Below the pieces are notes generated by a model that was not told the DNA's origin, did no database searches, and was given only the letters and a program-made list of their open reading frames with translations. 64,000 bases of DNA, from NCBI RefSeq assembly GCF_030433675.1, contig NZ_JAROCB010000002.1, forward strand, positions 806,001 through 870,000, read 5' to 3'. Below, in pieces: positions 1 through 7,692 of this stretch. Within the stretch, counting starts at the first letter, position 1. The number at the start of each line of letters is the position of its first letter. The DNA comes from Leifsonia virtsii (GTDB lineage: Bacteria; Actinomycetota; Actinomycetes; Actinomycetales; Microbacteriaceae). A program made the translations under genes and the position numbers.

Positions 1-731
1 GCATCCGTGACGAGGTAGTCGGCCCGGTCGAGCTCCGCGATCTGCGCGAACAGCGGCTCGGTGAACTTCGAGGAGTCGGCGAGGATGGCGACGCGTCCCG
101 AGCGCTCCATCATCTCGCCCATCATCACGGCCTCCGACAGGTTGCTCGTCGTGTAGCCGCCGGGAGCGGAGACGGCGCCGACCGAGATGAGCGCGAGGTC
201 GCAGCGCAGCTGGAGGTCGCGGCCGCCCTGCAGCTGGAGGCTGACCGGCCCGACGGTGGCCTGGCCGGTGAGGCGGACCGTGCCGCCGAAGAAGTAGAGG
301 TCGCGCACGATCTTCGGCGAGATCTCGCTGGGGATCCGGAGGTTGTTCGTCGCGATGGTGAGGTCGCGGAGCTCGCCGAGGTGGCGGACCGCCGCGAGCG
401 TCGTGGTGCCGGCGTTGATCATGAGCACGGAGTTGCTGCTCACCAGGGTGGCCGCCAGGGCGCCGATCCTGTCCTTCTCGTCGGTGTGCATCTGCAGCCG
501 GACGTCGAGCTTCTTCTCCACGCCGGCGACCGCGTCGACGCTCACCGCGCCGCCGTGCGTGCGCACGACCAGGCCCTCCTGGTGGAGCTGCTGCAGGTCG
601 CGGCGCACGGTGTCGGGGGAGACGTCGAATCGTTCGGCGAGCTCCGAGACGGTGACCTGCTCCGCCTGCGAGACGTACGCCACCAGTTCGGCCTTCCGGC
701 CGGCCGGGAGGCGCCCTGATGCGGATGACAT
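1..731 (-). CDS. DeoR-family sugar operon repressor (C-terminus cut by window edge)
   Basis: The N-terminal winged HTH (about residues 8-60) contains SELAERFDVSPDTVRRDL and THGGAV, the DeoR signature. A DeoRC effector domain follows (GTTTLAAVRHL, later AILADSSKF), which binds a phosphorylated sugar in this family. The C-terminus lies outside the window. It diverges from the ABC importer operon at 921 and is its likely regulator. The start is uncertain: ATG at 731 has no clear Shine-Dalgarno sequence, while an in-frame GTG at 743 has TAAGAA six bases upstream, close to the leaderless pattern common in this window. Family is certain; the effector is unknown. Confidence 0.9.
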   Translation of the reverse strand, partial: MSSASGRLPAGRKAELVAYVSQAEQVTVSELAERFDVSPDTVRRDLQQLHQEGLVVRTHGGAVSVDAVAGVEKKLDVRLQMHTDEKDRIGALAATLVSSNSVLMINAGTTTLAAVRHLGELRDLTIATNNLRIPSEISPKIVRDLYFFGGTVRLTGQATVGPVSLQLQGGRDLQLRCDLALISVGAVSAPGGYTTSNLSEAVMMGEMMERSGRVAILADSSKFTEPLFAQIAELDRADYLVTD

Positions 732-816
732 TCGTTTGACCACGCATCATTCTTAACAGGATTTGCGGGTTTGTGCCAGCTTTTCGTCGGTTTTCGCCGA
801 TTTGGCGGATTTGCTC

Positions 817-846
817 TTGCAGTATCCGCAGAGCCGTGCGTAAAAT
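817..846 (+). promoter_or_regulatory. Candidate sigma-A promoter of the first ABC operon
   Basis: TTGCAG (817-822) and TAAAAT (841-846) are separated by 18 bases and would start transcription near 853, giving a leader of about 68 bases before the lipoprotein gene at 921. The match to the consensus is good for such a GC-rich genome. It is inferred from sequence only. Confidence 0.5.
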
Positions 847-872
847 CGCATCAGTCCGCACAAATCGGTAAT

Positions 873-901
873 TTCAAGCATATTCAAGCAGAATCTTGAA
901 T
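873..901 (+). promoter_or_regulatory. Repeat cluster, candidate DeoR operator
   Basis: Two direct copies of TTCAAGCA (873-880 and 883-890) lie ten bases apart. The second also forms an inverted repeat, ATTCAAG (882-888) with CTTGAAT (895-901). The cluster sits between the candidate promoter and the ribosome binding site AGGAG (912-916), a place where a repressor could block elongation. Assignment to the adjacent DeoR protein is inference. Confidence 0.4.
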
Positions 902-920
902 GCCCTCGGATAGGAGAACG

Positions 921-2219
921 ATGAGCAACGACGCTCGGGGCCGGTCCCGCCGGCTCACCCGCACCACGACCGTCGCCGCAGTGGCGACCGCCGCGCTGCT
1001 CGCCATGGCGGGCTGCGCAGGCACGTCCGGTGGCGGCGACTCGAACGGGAAGGTCCAGCTGACCTTCTCGCAGTGGTGGGCTCCGGAGATGCCCTCCGGT
1101 GCGCTGCAGGGCCTGATCGACGACTTCGAGAAGGAGAACCCCAAGATCTCGGTGAAGCTGATCAGCGCGCCGTTCCAGTCGCTGCAGACCCAGACCATCT
1201 CGCAGGCCGCCTCCGGCACGCTCCCGGACGTCGTCGGCCTCGACGGGGCTTGGGTGAACCCGCTCTACAAGCAGGGAGCTCTGCTGAACCTCAGCGACGC
1301 GATGAAGAAGGCGAAGTACGACCCGTCGGAGCTCGCCAGCCAGGTCGGCTACTCGGGCTCGACGTACATGATCCCGGTCGTCAACTTCGTGTACCCGCTC
1401 TTCACCAACGACGCCATCCTGCAGAAGGCCGGGATCTCGACGCCGCCGTCGAACTGGTCGGAGTTCGAGGACGACGCCAAGAAGATCTCGGCCGCGGGCG
1501 ACGCGAAGGGCTGGGTCGTCCCGCTCGGCACGACCAACCCCAACGGCGTGCAGAACGACATCCTCTCCTGGGCGTGGGCCTCCGGCGGATCGATGCTGAA
1601 GGACGGCAAGCCCGACCTGACGAACAACTCCGACGTCTCGGGCGCGGTCGACATGGTCAAGAGCCTCATCCAGGCCAACGCGGTGCTCCCCGGCGCGAAC
1701 GCGCTGCAGGAGACCGACAAGGTCGAGAACTTCATCAACGGCCGCGTCGGGATGATGGTCGACTCCCTCGCCCACATCACCACCATCACCAAGGGCAACC
1801 CCAACCTGAAGTTCACGGTCTCGGCGCAGCCGGCGAAGGACGGCTACTCGGGCGAGCGCGGCATCCTCACCGCCTCGTGGGGCATCGGCGTCTCGGCCAA
1901 GTCCGCCCACCCCGCGGAGGCGTGGAAGCTCGTGCAGTACCTGATGAGCGAGAAGGCGAACGCGAAGCTGTCGACCCTCGCCAACGGGTTCCCCGGCAAC
2001 AAGACCGCCTCGCCGGACCTCTCCGGCGCCGACGCCCACTTCCAGCAGGCGTTCGACATCTACAAGAAGAGCAAGCCCGTGAACGAGTTCACCGGCCTGC
2101 CCTCCGCCAACCAGCTGATGACCGACTTCCTCACCGAGTTCCAGAAGTCGGCCGACGGCCAGGAGTCGACCAGCCAGATGCTCTCGAACGTGCAGAGCGC
2201 GTGGAAGCAGCAGTTCTAG
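921..2219 (+). CDS. Sugar ABC transporter substrate-binding lipoprotein
   Basis: 432-residue extracellular solute-binding protein of the carbohydrate (family 1) type. An arginine-rich signal peptide ends in a lipobox AMAGC, with Cys32 as the lipidated residue, so the protein is anchored outside the membrane. ATG at 921 is preferred over the in-frame ATG at 900 because AGGAG (912-916) lies just upstream and the signal peptide then has normal length. It leads an operon with two permeases, an aldolase and a sugar kinase. No ATPase is encoded, so a shared MsiK-like ATPase elsewhere is probable. Substrate unknown, but a sugar feeding the downstream aldolase. Confidence 0.92.
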   Translation: MSNDARGRSRRLTRTTTVAAVATAALLAMAGCAGTSGGGDSNGKVQLTFSQWWAPEMPSGALQGLIDDFEKENPKISVKLISAPFQSLQTQTISQAASGTLPDVVGLDGAWVNPLYKQGALLNLSDAMKKAKYDPSELASQVGYSGSTYMIPVVNFVYPLFTNDAILQKAGISTPPSNWSEFEDDAKKISAAGDAKGWVVPLGTTNPNGVQNDILSWAWASGGSMLKDGKPDLTNNSDVSGAVDMVKSLIQANAVLPGANALQETDKVENFINGRVGMMVDSLAHITTITKGNPNLKFTVSAQPAKDGYSGERGILTASWGIGVSAKSAHPAEAWKLVQYLMSEKANAKLSTLANGFPGNKTASPDLSGADAHFQQAFDIYKKSKPVNEFTGLPSANQLMTDFLTEFQKSADGQESTSQMLSNVQSAWKQQF

Positions 2220-2248
2220 CGGCCTGACCCGGCCATCAGCCAAGACCC

Positions 2249-2285
2249 CCCGCCGGTCGCGTGTCCCCCGCGCGCGGCCGGCGGG
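2249..2285 (+). other. Hairpin between binding protein and permease genes
   Basis: Thirteen-base arms (2249-2261 and 2273-2285, one G-T pair) enclose an 11-base loop. The hairpin lies 30 bases after the binding-protein stop and just before the permease ribosome binding site. Such intercistronic hairpins usually stabilise the upstream message or partly terminate, so the binding protein exceeds the permeases. A second importer shows the same arrangement at 9054-9103. Confidence 0.6.
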
Positions 2286-2301
2286 ATGGGAGGACGAGGA
2301 C

Positions 2302-3264
2302 ATGACCACCAACCTTCTGACCAGGACGCACCCCCGCGACGATGCGGCGCCCGTCCCGCCCGTGCGGCCGCACAGACGCCGCCGCTCGCTCGGCTCGCGC
2401 ATCGAGCCCTACCTGATGATCAGCCCGACGGTGCTGCTCATCCTGGGACTGATGGTGGTCCCGATCGTCATCGTCATCGGCTACTCGCTGATGGACAACA
2501 CCATCACCAACCCGACGCCGAAGTTCGTCGGCATCGCCAACTACCTCACCGTGCTCGGCTCGCCCGCCTTCTGGGGCGCGGCCGCCAACACCCTGCTCTT
2601 CACCGTCGTGAGCGTCGTCGCCCACATGGTCATCGGCGTCCTGTTCGCCCTCATGCTCAACTCCAAGACCATGGCGAAGGTGCCGCGGGCGATCTTCCGG
2701 GCCATCTACATCCTCCCGTGGATCTTCACCGCGTCGGTGGTCGCCGTGCTGTGGAGGCTGCTGCTCGACCCGAGCGGCGTCATCAACTACCTGCTGGAGA
2801 GCCTCGGGCTCATCCATGAGGCCGTGCCGTGGCTCGGTCTGCCGCAGACCGCCCTCATCGCCGTCACGGTGATCAACATCTGGTCCGGCTACCCGTTCTT
2901 CATGATCAGCCTGCTCGCCGGACTGCAGGGCATCCCCTCCGACCTCTACGAGGCGGCGAGGGTGGACGGCGCCGGCCCCATCCGCCAGTTCGTCAGCGTG
3001 ACGCTGCCGGGCCTCAAGCCCATCCTCTACAGCATGGCGCTGCTCGACCTGCTCTGGACGACGCAGCAGTTCACCCTGATCTGGGCGACCACCGGAGGCG
3101 GCCCGCTCGGCTCGACCGAGATGCTCAGCACCTACACGTACAAGCTCGCGTTCAACAGCTACCAGTTCTCGCTGGCCTCCACGAGCGCCGTGCTCGTGCT
3201 CGCCGCCTCGCTCGTCGTCGCTGTCTTCTACGTCCGCCGCCAGAGGAAGGAGGAGCGCCGATGA
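2302..3264 (+). CDS. Sugar ABC transporter permease, MalF type
   Basis: 320-residue inner-membrane protein with about six membrane segments after an arginine-rich cytoplasmic N-terminus. The EAA loop that contacts the ATPase is seen as EAARVDGAGPIRQF near residue 220. ATG 2302 follows a purine-rich GGGAGGACGAGGAC ribosome binding site. The stop overlaps the next gene's start by four bases (ATGA), so translation is probably coupled. It forms the channel with the following permease; the substrate is set by the upstream lipoprotein. Confidence 0.92.
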   Translation: MTTNLLTRTHPRDDAAPVPPVRPHRRRRSLGSRIEPYLMISPTVLLILGLMVVPIVIVIGYSLMDNTITNPTPKFVGIANYLTVLGSPAFWGAAANTLLFTVVSVVAHMVIGVLFALMLNSKTMAKVPRAIFRAIYILPWIFTASVVAVLWRLLLDPSGVINYLLESLGLIHEAVPWLGLPQTALIAVTVINIWSGYPFFMISLLAGLQGIPSDLYEAARVDGAGPIRQFVSVTLPGLKPILYSMALLDLLWTTQQFTLIWATTGGGPLGSTEMLSTYTYKLAFNSYQFSLASTSAVLVLAASLVVAVFYVRRQRKEERR

Positions 3265-4139
3265 CCGTCGCTGCCGCCCGCCCCACCCGCGTCGGCTCGG
3301 CCCGGGCCACCCGCCGCCGCGTCTCCGCCCGCATCGGGCTGTACGCCGCCCTCACCGTCGGCGCCGTCTTCGCCGGCTTCCCCGTGCTCTGGATGCTGTC
3401 CAGCTCGTTCAAGTCGAACGCCAACATCTTCGCGTACCCGCCGAAGCTGTTCGACGGCTCGTTCTCGTTCGCGCCGTACCTCGCCGTGCTGAGCAACCCG
3501 ACCGAGATCGGGTACTTCGTCAACAGCTACATCGTGGCGCTGTCGGTGACCGTCGTGACCCTGCTGGTCGCGGTGCTGACCGGGTACGTGTTCAGCCGCT
3601 ACGAGTTCCCGCTGAAGCGCATCCTGAACGTGGTGATCATCGGCGTCCAGGCGGTGCCGCCGATCACGCTGCTGATCCCGTTCTTCGGCATCATGGTCGG
3701 CCTCGGGCTCTACAACACCTACCAGGGCCTGATCATCACCTACGTCGTGTTCACGCTGCCGTACGCGGTGATCATGATGACCGCGTACTTCAACAGCCTC
3801 CCGCGTGAGCTGGACGAGGCGGCGAAGGTGGACGGCGCGAGCTCGCGCTCGATCCTGTGGCGCATCCTCGTGCCGGTCTCGGTGCCCGGGATGGTCTCGG
3901 TCGGGCTCTACACCTTCATGATCTCGTGGAACGAGTACCTGTTCGCCCTCACCCTCACCCAGACGGACGACCGCCGCACGGTGCCGGTCGGCATCCAGTT
4001 GCTGATGGGCCAGAACAACTACCTCTGGAACGAGGTCATGGCCATGAGCATCCTCGGCTCGATCCCCGTGCTCGTCCTCTTCCTGATCTTCCAGCGCTAC
4101 TTCATCGGCGGCCTCGCCGCGGGCGCAGTGAAGTCCTGA
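3261..4139 (+). CDS. Sugar ABC transporter permease, MalG type
   Basis: 292-residue partner permease with six predicted membrane segments and the EAA motif DEAAKVDGASSRSILW about 90 residues from the C-terminus. ATG at 3261 overlaps the preceding stop as ATGA, and AAGGAGGAGCG lies just upstream. Membership of the carbohydrate uptake (CUT1) family is clear. The shared operon with an aldolase and a kinase suggests that the imported sugar is phosphorylated and cleaved rather than stored. Confidence 0.92.
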   Translation: MTVAAARPTRVGSARATRRRVSARIGLYAALTVGAVFAGFPVLWMLSSSFKSNANIFAYPPKLFDGSFSFAPYLAVLSNPTEIGYFVNSYIVALSVTVVTLLVAVLTGYVFSRYEFPLKRILNVVIIGVQAVPPITLLIPFFGIMVGLGLYNTYQGLIITYVVFTLPYAVIMMTAYFNSLPRELDEAAKVDGASSRSILWRILVPVSVPGMVSVGLYTFMISWNEYLFALTLTQTDDRRTVPVGIQLLMGQNNYLWNEVMAMSILGSIPVLVLFLIFQRYFIGGLAAGAVKS

Positions 4140-4168
4140 TCCACCAACAGAAACAAGGAGAACCCAAC

Positions 4169-5086
4169 GTGTTGATCGATGGCAAAGACCTGCTCGCCGT
4201 AGCGGACGCCCATGACTTCGCGGTCCCCGCTTTCAACGTGAGCGACTACGCGATGAGCAACGGCCTCTTCGAGGTGTGCGAGCAGAAGGGTGCGCCCTGG
4301 ATCCTCGCGATCCACCCCGACGAGGTGTCGCACATCGGCCAGGATGTGATCGTGGCCCTCCGCGAACGCGCGCACCGCTCGTCGGTGCCCGTCGCCATCC
4401 ACTGGGACCACGGCGGCGGCTACGACGAGATCCTCACGGCGATCCGCATCGGCTTCACGTCGGTGATGATCGACGGCTCGATGCTGCCGTTCGAGGAGAA
4501 CGTCGCGCTGACCCGCCGGGTCGTGGAGGCCGCGCACGCCGTTGGCCTCTCGGTCGAGGGCGAGCTGGGCACGATCGGCAAGACCGACGACCAGGCCGAG
4601 GCCGGCACCGACGACATCATCTACACCGACCCCGCACAGGCGCTCGAGTTCGTCGAGCGCACCGGTGTGGACAGCCTGGCGGTCGCGATCGGCACGCGGC
4701 ACGGCATCTACCCGGCGACGCTGGCGCCCGAGCTGAAGCTCGACCTGCTCACCGAGATCAAGCGCGCGGTCGGCATCCCGCTGGTGCTGCACGGCGGGTC
4801 GAACAACCCCGATTCGGAGATCGCGCAGGCGGTCACACTCGGCGTCAACAAGATCAACATCTCCAGCGACATCAAGGTGGCCTACTTCGACGCGATGCGT
4901 TCCGTGCTCGCCGATCCCGGCCTCCGCGAGCCGAACCTGATCGAGCCGCCGGCGGTGGTGGCGATGCAGAAGGTTGCGGCGCAGAAGATCGACCTGTTCG
5001 GCGCGGCCGGCAAGGCGCACCTGTACGCCGACGGCCTGGCCGACGCGACGCTCGCCGAGCGCGAGCAGGGGGTGCTGGTCCACTGA
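4169..5086 (+). CDS. Class II ketose-bisphosphate aldolase (Fba/GatY/KbaY family)
   Basis: 305-residue zinc-dependent aldolase that splits a ketose-1,6-bisphosphate into dihydroxyacetone phosphate and glyceraldehyde-3-phosphate. The zinc/catalytic motif reads AIHWDHGG with Asp80-His81; SVMIDGS, VEGELG, GTRHGIYP, LVLHGGSNNPD and INISSDIK are other family blocks. AAGGAG (4155-4160) precedes GTG 4169. Fructose- and tagatose-specific members cannot be separated by eye. Being in an importer operon with an adjacent sugar kinase points to a catabolic role rather than the housekeeping glycolytic copy. Confidence 0.88.
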   Translation: MLIDGKDLLAVADAHDFAVPAFNVSDYAMSNGLFEVCEQKGAPWILAIHPDEVSHIGQDVIVALRERAHRSSVPVAIHWDHGGGYDEILTAIRIGFTSVMIDGSMLPFEENVALTRRVVEAAHAVGLSVEGELGTIGKTDDQAEAGTDDIIYTDPAQALEFVERTGVDSLAVAIGTRHGIYPATLAPELKLDLLTEIKRAVGIPLVLHGGSNNPDSEIAQAVTLGVNKINISSDIKVAYFDAMRSVLADPGLREPNLIEPPAVVAMQKVAAQKIDLFGAAGKAHLYADGLADATLAEREQGVLVH

Positions 5087-6279
5087 TGGCCGGGGATGCG
5101 GTGCTCGGACTCGGCGGAACGATCGACTTCGAGCTGCACTGGGATGCCGGCGCGCTCGAGGCGGCGGCCGCCGCGGCGGGCATCGCGTCCCTGACCGACG
5201 GGCCGCCTGCGGTGATCGACTCCGAGCGCGCGCTGGTGCTCTCGGTGCTGCACCACCTGCGGAGCGGGACCGGCGGCGAGCACTTCGTGGAGTCGGCCGA
5301 GGTGATCGAGGCCTTCGCCGGCCGCTTCGGCTACCGCACGACGCTCGGCGGCACCCCGGTGCGCGCCGCCCTCGCGATGAGCGCGCTGGGCGTCGGGAGC
5401 ACGGTGCACCTGGTGTCGATTGACGACGACGTGCGCCGGCTGCTCCCGCCCGACGTCGAGTACGTGTGCAGCGCGGTCGAGGACTCCACCGACCCGCACC
5501 TGATCGTGCAGTTCCCCGCCGGGGCGTGCATCCGGCTGGCGGGGGAGGAGGTCGTCGCCCCGGCGGCGAACCGGCTGATCTACCCGTGCGACCTGCCGAA
5601 CGCCCGGCTTGTGCTGAGCGAGCGGCTGCCGGAGGTGCTGGCCGGGGCGAGGGTGTTCCTCATCTCGGGGTTGAACTCCATCCAGGACCCGGCGATCCTG
5701 CAGGCGAGGCTTGCGCAGCTGCGCGACGCGGTGCGGGTGCTGCCGCCGGGTGCGACCGTGCTCTACGAGGACGCGGCCTACCACGTCCCTGCGTTCGCCG
5801 CGGAAGTGCACGCGGGGCTGGCGCCGGTGCTGGATGTGTTCAGCCTCAACGAGGACGAGCTGATGACCGCGGTCGGCCGGCCGGTCGACCTGCGCGACGC
5901 GGCCGAGGTCGCGGCGGCGGTCGAGCAGCTGGCGCAGCGCCTCGGCGTCCCGGCGGTCGTGCTGCACACCCGCTTCTTCGCCACGGCGTACGGCGAGGGG
6001 GCGGAGCGGCTGCGCCCGTTCCTGGAGGGCGGCGTCGCCGTCTCCGCGGCGCGCTACGCGGTGGGCGACGGCGCGACGCGGTCGGAGGTCGAGCAGCTGT
6101 GGTCCGTCGGTCCCCGCAGTGCGGTCGGGGCCGCCGTCGCGGAGCGGCTGCCACAGCTCGGGCCGTTCGTGGCGGTGCCCGCGCTCGATCTCTCGGACGT
6201 CGCGCATCCCACCACCATCGGGCTCGGCGACTCGTTCGTCGGGGGCGCGGTCGCCGCGCTCGTCGGCGTTCCCGTCTGA
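5086..6279 (+). CDS. ADP-dependent phosphofructokinase/glucokinase family protein
   Basis: 397 residues, close to the 400-450 usual for the ADP-PFK/GK family of the ribokinase-like fold. Visible blocks are GGTPVRAAL, FLISGLNSIQD, FSLNEDELM and the C-terminal PTTIGLGDSFVGG, whose GLGD holds the presumed catalytic aspartate. The family phosphorylates glucose or fructose-6-P using ADP and is best known from archaea. ATG 5086 overlaps the aldolase stop by one base (TGATG), so the two are probably translated together. The likely reaction is to make the bisphosphate that the aldolase cleaves; the exact substrate and ADP use are inferred from family only. Confidence 0.78.
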   Translation: MAGDAVLGLGGTIDFELHWDAGALEAAAAAAGIASLTDGPPAVIDSERALVLSVLHHLRSGTGGEHFVESAEVIEAFAGRFGYRTTLGGTPVRAALAMSALGVGSTVHLVSIDDDVRRLLPPDVEYVCSAVEDSTDPHLIVQFPAGACIRLAGEEVVAPAANRLIYPCDLPNARLVLSERLPEVLAGARVFLISGLNSIQDPAILQARLAQLRDAVRVLPPGATVLYEDAAYHVPAFAAEVHAGLAPVLDVFSLNEDELMTAVGRPVDLRDAAEVAAAVEQLAQRLGVPAVVLHTRFFATAYGEGAERLRPFLEGGVAVSAARYAVGDGATRSEVEQLWSVGPRSAVGAAVAERLPQLGPFVAVPALDLSDVAHPTTIGLGDSFVGGAVAALVGVPV

Positions 6280-6398
6280 CACCGCCTGTGACCCGGGCCT
6301 GCGGCCCGCGCTCCCTGTATCCCGTGCGGACGTCGGCAGGGAGCGCGGACCGGAGGCCCGTCGTCGTGTAACGACTTCGTTTCGTCTCTTGCAATTCA

Positions 6399-6423
6399 TT
6401 TGTTCGTAAGCTTTACTAACAAA
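6399..6423 (+). promoter_or_regulatory. Palindromic operator abutting the ROK regulator start codon
   Basis: A 25-base imperfect palindrome, TTTGTT-C-GTAA and its mirror TTAC-T-AACAAA, ends one base before ATG 6425. Ten bases of each arm pair. ROK repressors of the NagC/XylR type bind AT-rich palindromes of this size, so autoregulation is likely. No other copy was seen in the window by eye. Confidence 0.6.
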
Positions 6424-6424
6424 C

Positions 6425-7609
6425 ATGACAACGACCGAGGTGCAGGGTGGCACCAATGGGCTGGGTCCGGGACGGGTGCTCCGGCCCCGCGCGAAAGTGC
6501 TGCCCGAGCACGCCCGCAGCCACAACCGTTCCCTGGTGCTGCAGACGCTCTACCGCTCCGGGCGGCTGAGCCGGGCGGACCTCGCCCGCGAGACCGGCCT
6601 CACGCGGGTCACCGTGTCCGACCTCGTCGCGGAGCTCCTCGCCGAGGGACTCGTCGTCGAGCTCGGCCAGCGCGAGTCCGCCCGGCCGGGCAAGCCGGCC
6701 GTGCTGCTCGACATCGACCGCGGCGCCCACCAGATCGTCGGCGTCGACCTCAGCGACCACGACCGCTTCCGCGGCGCGGTCATGGACCTCGACGGTGCGA
6801 TCCTCGCCAGGGCCGAGGTCATGCTCGCGGACGACGAGGGGGGTTCCGCCGCCACGGGCGAGACCGCCGCCGCCAAGGTCGACGCGCTCGTGGACCGGCT
6901 CGTCGCCGCGGCCACGGCCCCGATCCTCGGGCTCGGCGTCGGCTCGCCGGGTGTCGTCGATCTGAGCGGCACCATCCTCACCGCCCCGAACCTCGGCTGG
7001 AAGGACCTGCCGCTCCAGCGGCGGCTCGCCTCCCGCACCGGCCTCCCCGTCGTGGTCGCGAACGACGCCAACGTCGCGGCGCTCGCCGAGCACACCTACG
7101 GCGACGCGGCGGGCGACATGATGCTGATCCGGATCGGGCACGGCATCGGCGCGGGGCTCCTCGTCGCCGGCGCCCTCGTCTACGGCAGCCACTACGCGGC
7201 GGGCGAGATCGGCCAGGTCATGGTCGGGACCGACCTCGGCCTCGACGCCACCTACAGCCGGGACCAGGTGCTCGAGCACTGGCTCAGCGTCCCGCAGCTG
7301 CAGCGCGGCATCCAGGCGGCCCATGCCTCAGGGAACGACGCGACCCCCGTGCTGCGGGAGGCCGGACAGCGCCTCGGCATCGCCCTCGCGCCGGTCGTCG
7401 GCGCCCTCAACCTGTCGGAGATCGTGCTCAGCGGCCCGACCGAACTGCTCGACGGCCCCCTCGCGGAGGCGACCGTCCACACGCTCCGGAACCGGACGAT
7501 GGCCGAGAACCACGCCGATCTGTCCCTCCGGATGACCACGCAAGGGCAGGACATCGTCCTGCGCGGCGCGGCCGTACTCGTCCTCTCCGGACAACTCGGG
7601 GTCTCTTGA
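6425..7609 (+). CDS. ROK-family transcriptional regulator
   Basis: 394 residues with an N-terminal MarR-like winged HTH (about 35-90, SRADLARETGLTRVTVSDLV) fused to a ROK sugar-binding domain (GVGSPGVVDLSG, ANDANVAALAEH). The motif that is GEIGH in sugar-binding ROK proteins reads GEIGQ here, and the zinc-binding CxCGxxGC block is absent. It may therefore sense an unusual ligand or none. No Shine-Dalgarno sequence precedes ATG 6425, and TTTACT seven bases upstream fits a leaderless message. It sits 83 bases before the second sugar importer operon, its probable target. Confidence 0.88.
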   Translation: MTTTEVQGGTNGLGPGRVLRPRAKVLPEHARSHNRSLVLQTLYRSGRLSRADLARETGLTRVTVSDLVAELLAEGLVVELGQRESARPGKPAVLLDIDRGAHQIVGVDLSDHDRFRGAVMDLDGAILARAEVMLADDEGGSAATGETAAAKVDALVDRLVAAATAPILGLGVGSPGVVDLSGTILTAPNLGWKDLPLQRRLASRTGLPVVVANDANVAALAEHTYGDAAGDMMLIRIGHGIGAGLLVAGALVYGSHYAAGEIGQVMVGTDLGLDATYSRDQVLEHWLSVPQLQRGIQAAHASGNDATPVLREAGQRLGIALAPVVGALNLSEIVLSGPTELLDGPLAEATVHTLRNRTMAENHADLSLRMTTQGQDIVLRGAAVLVLSGQLGVS

Positions 7610-7692
7610 CACAGCACGACCCGATACACCCGACCCCTGCACCGACGGTGCGCTGCAGCCGCAGCCACTGACACTCAAGAAAGGAACCAGCA

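Noticed and set aside
753-2402. Long open frame antisense to the binding-protein gene (549 codons)
   Set aside because: It is a shadow of third-position GC bias: the sense strand encodes a complete lipoprotein with signal peptide and ribosome binding site, and the antisense product is Arg/Gly/His/Asp-rich without motifs. The same applies to other long antisense frames.
7610-7692. DasR-type operator or hairpin before the amino-sugar binding protein
   Set aside because: No palindrome of the TGGTCTAGACCA type is present. A small GCACC-GAC-GGTGC hairpin at 7639-7651 is too short to call.
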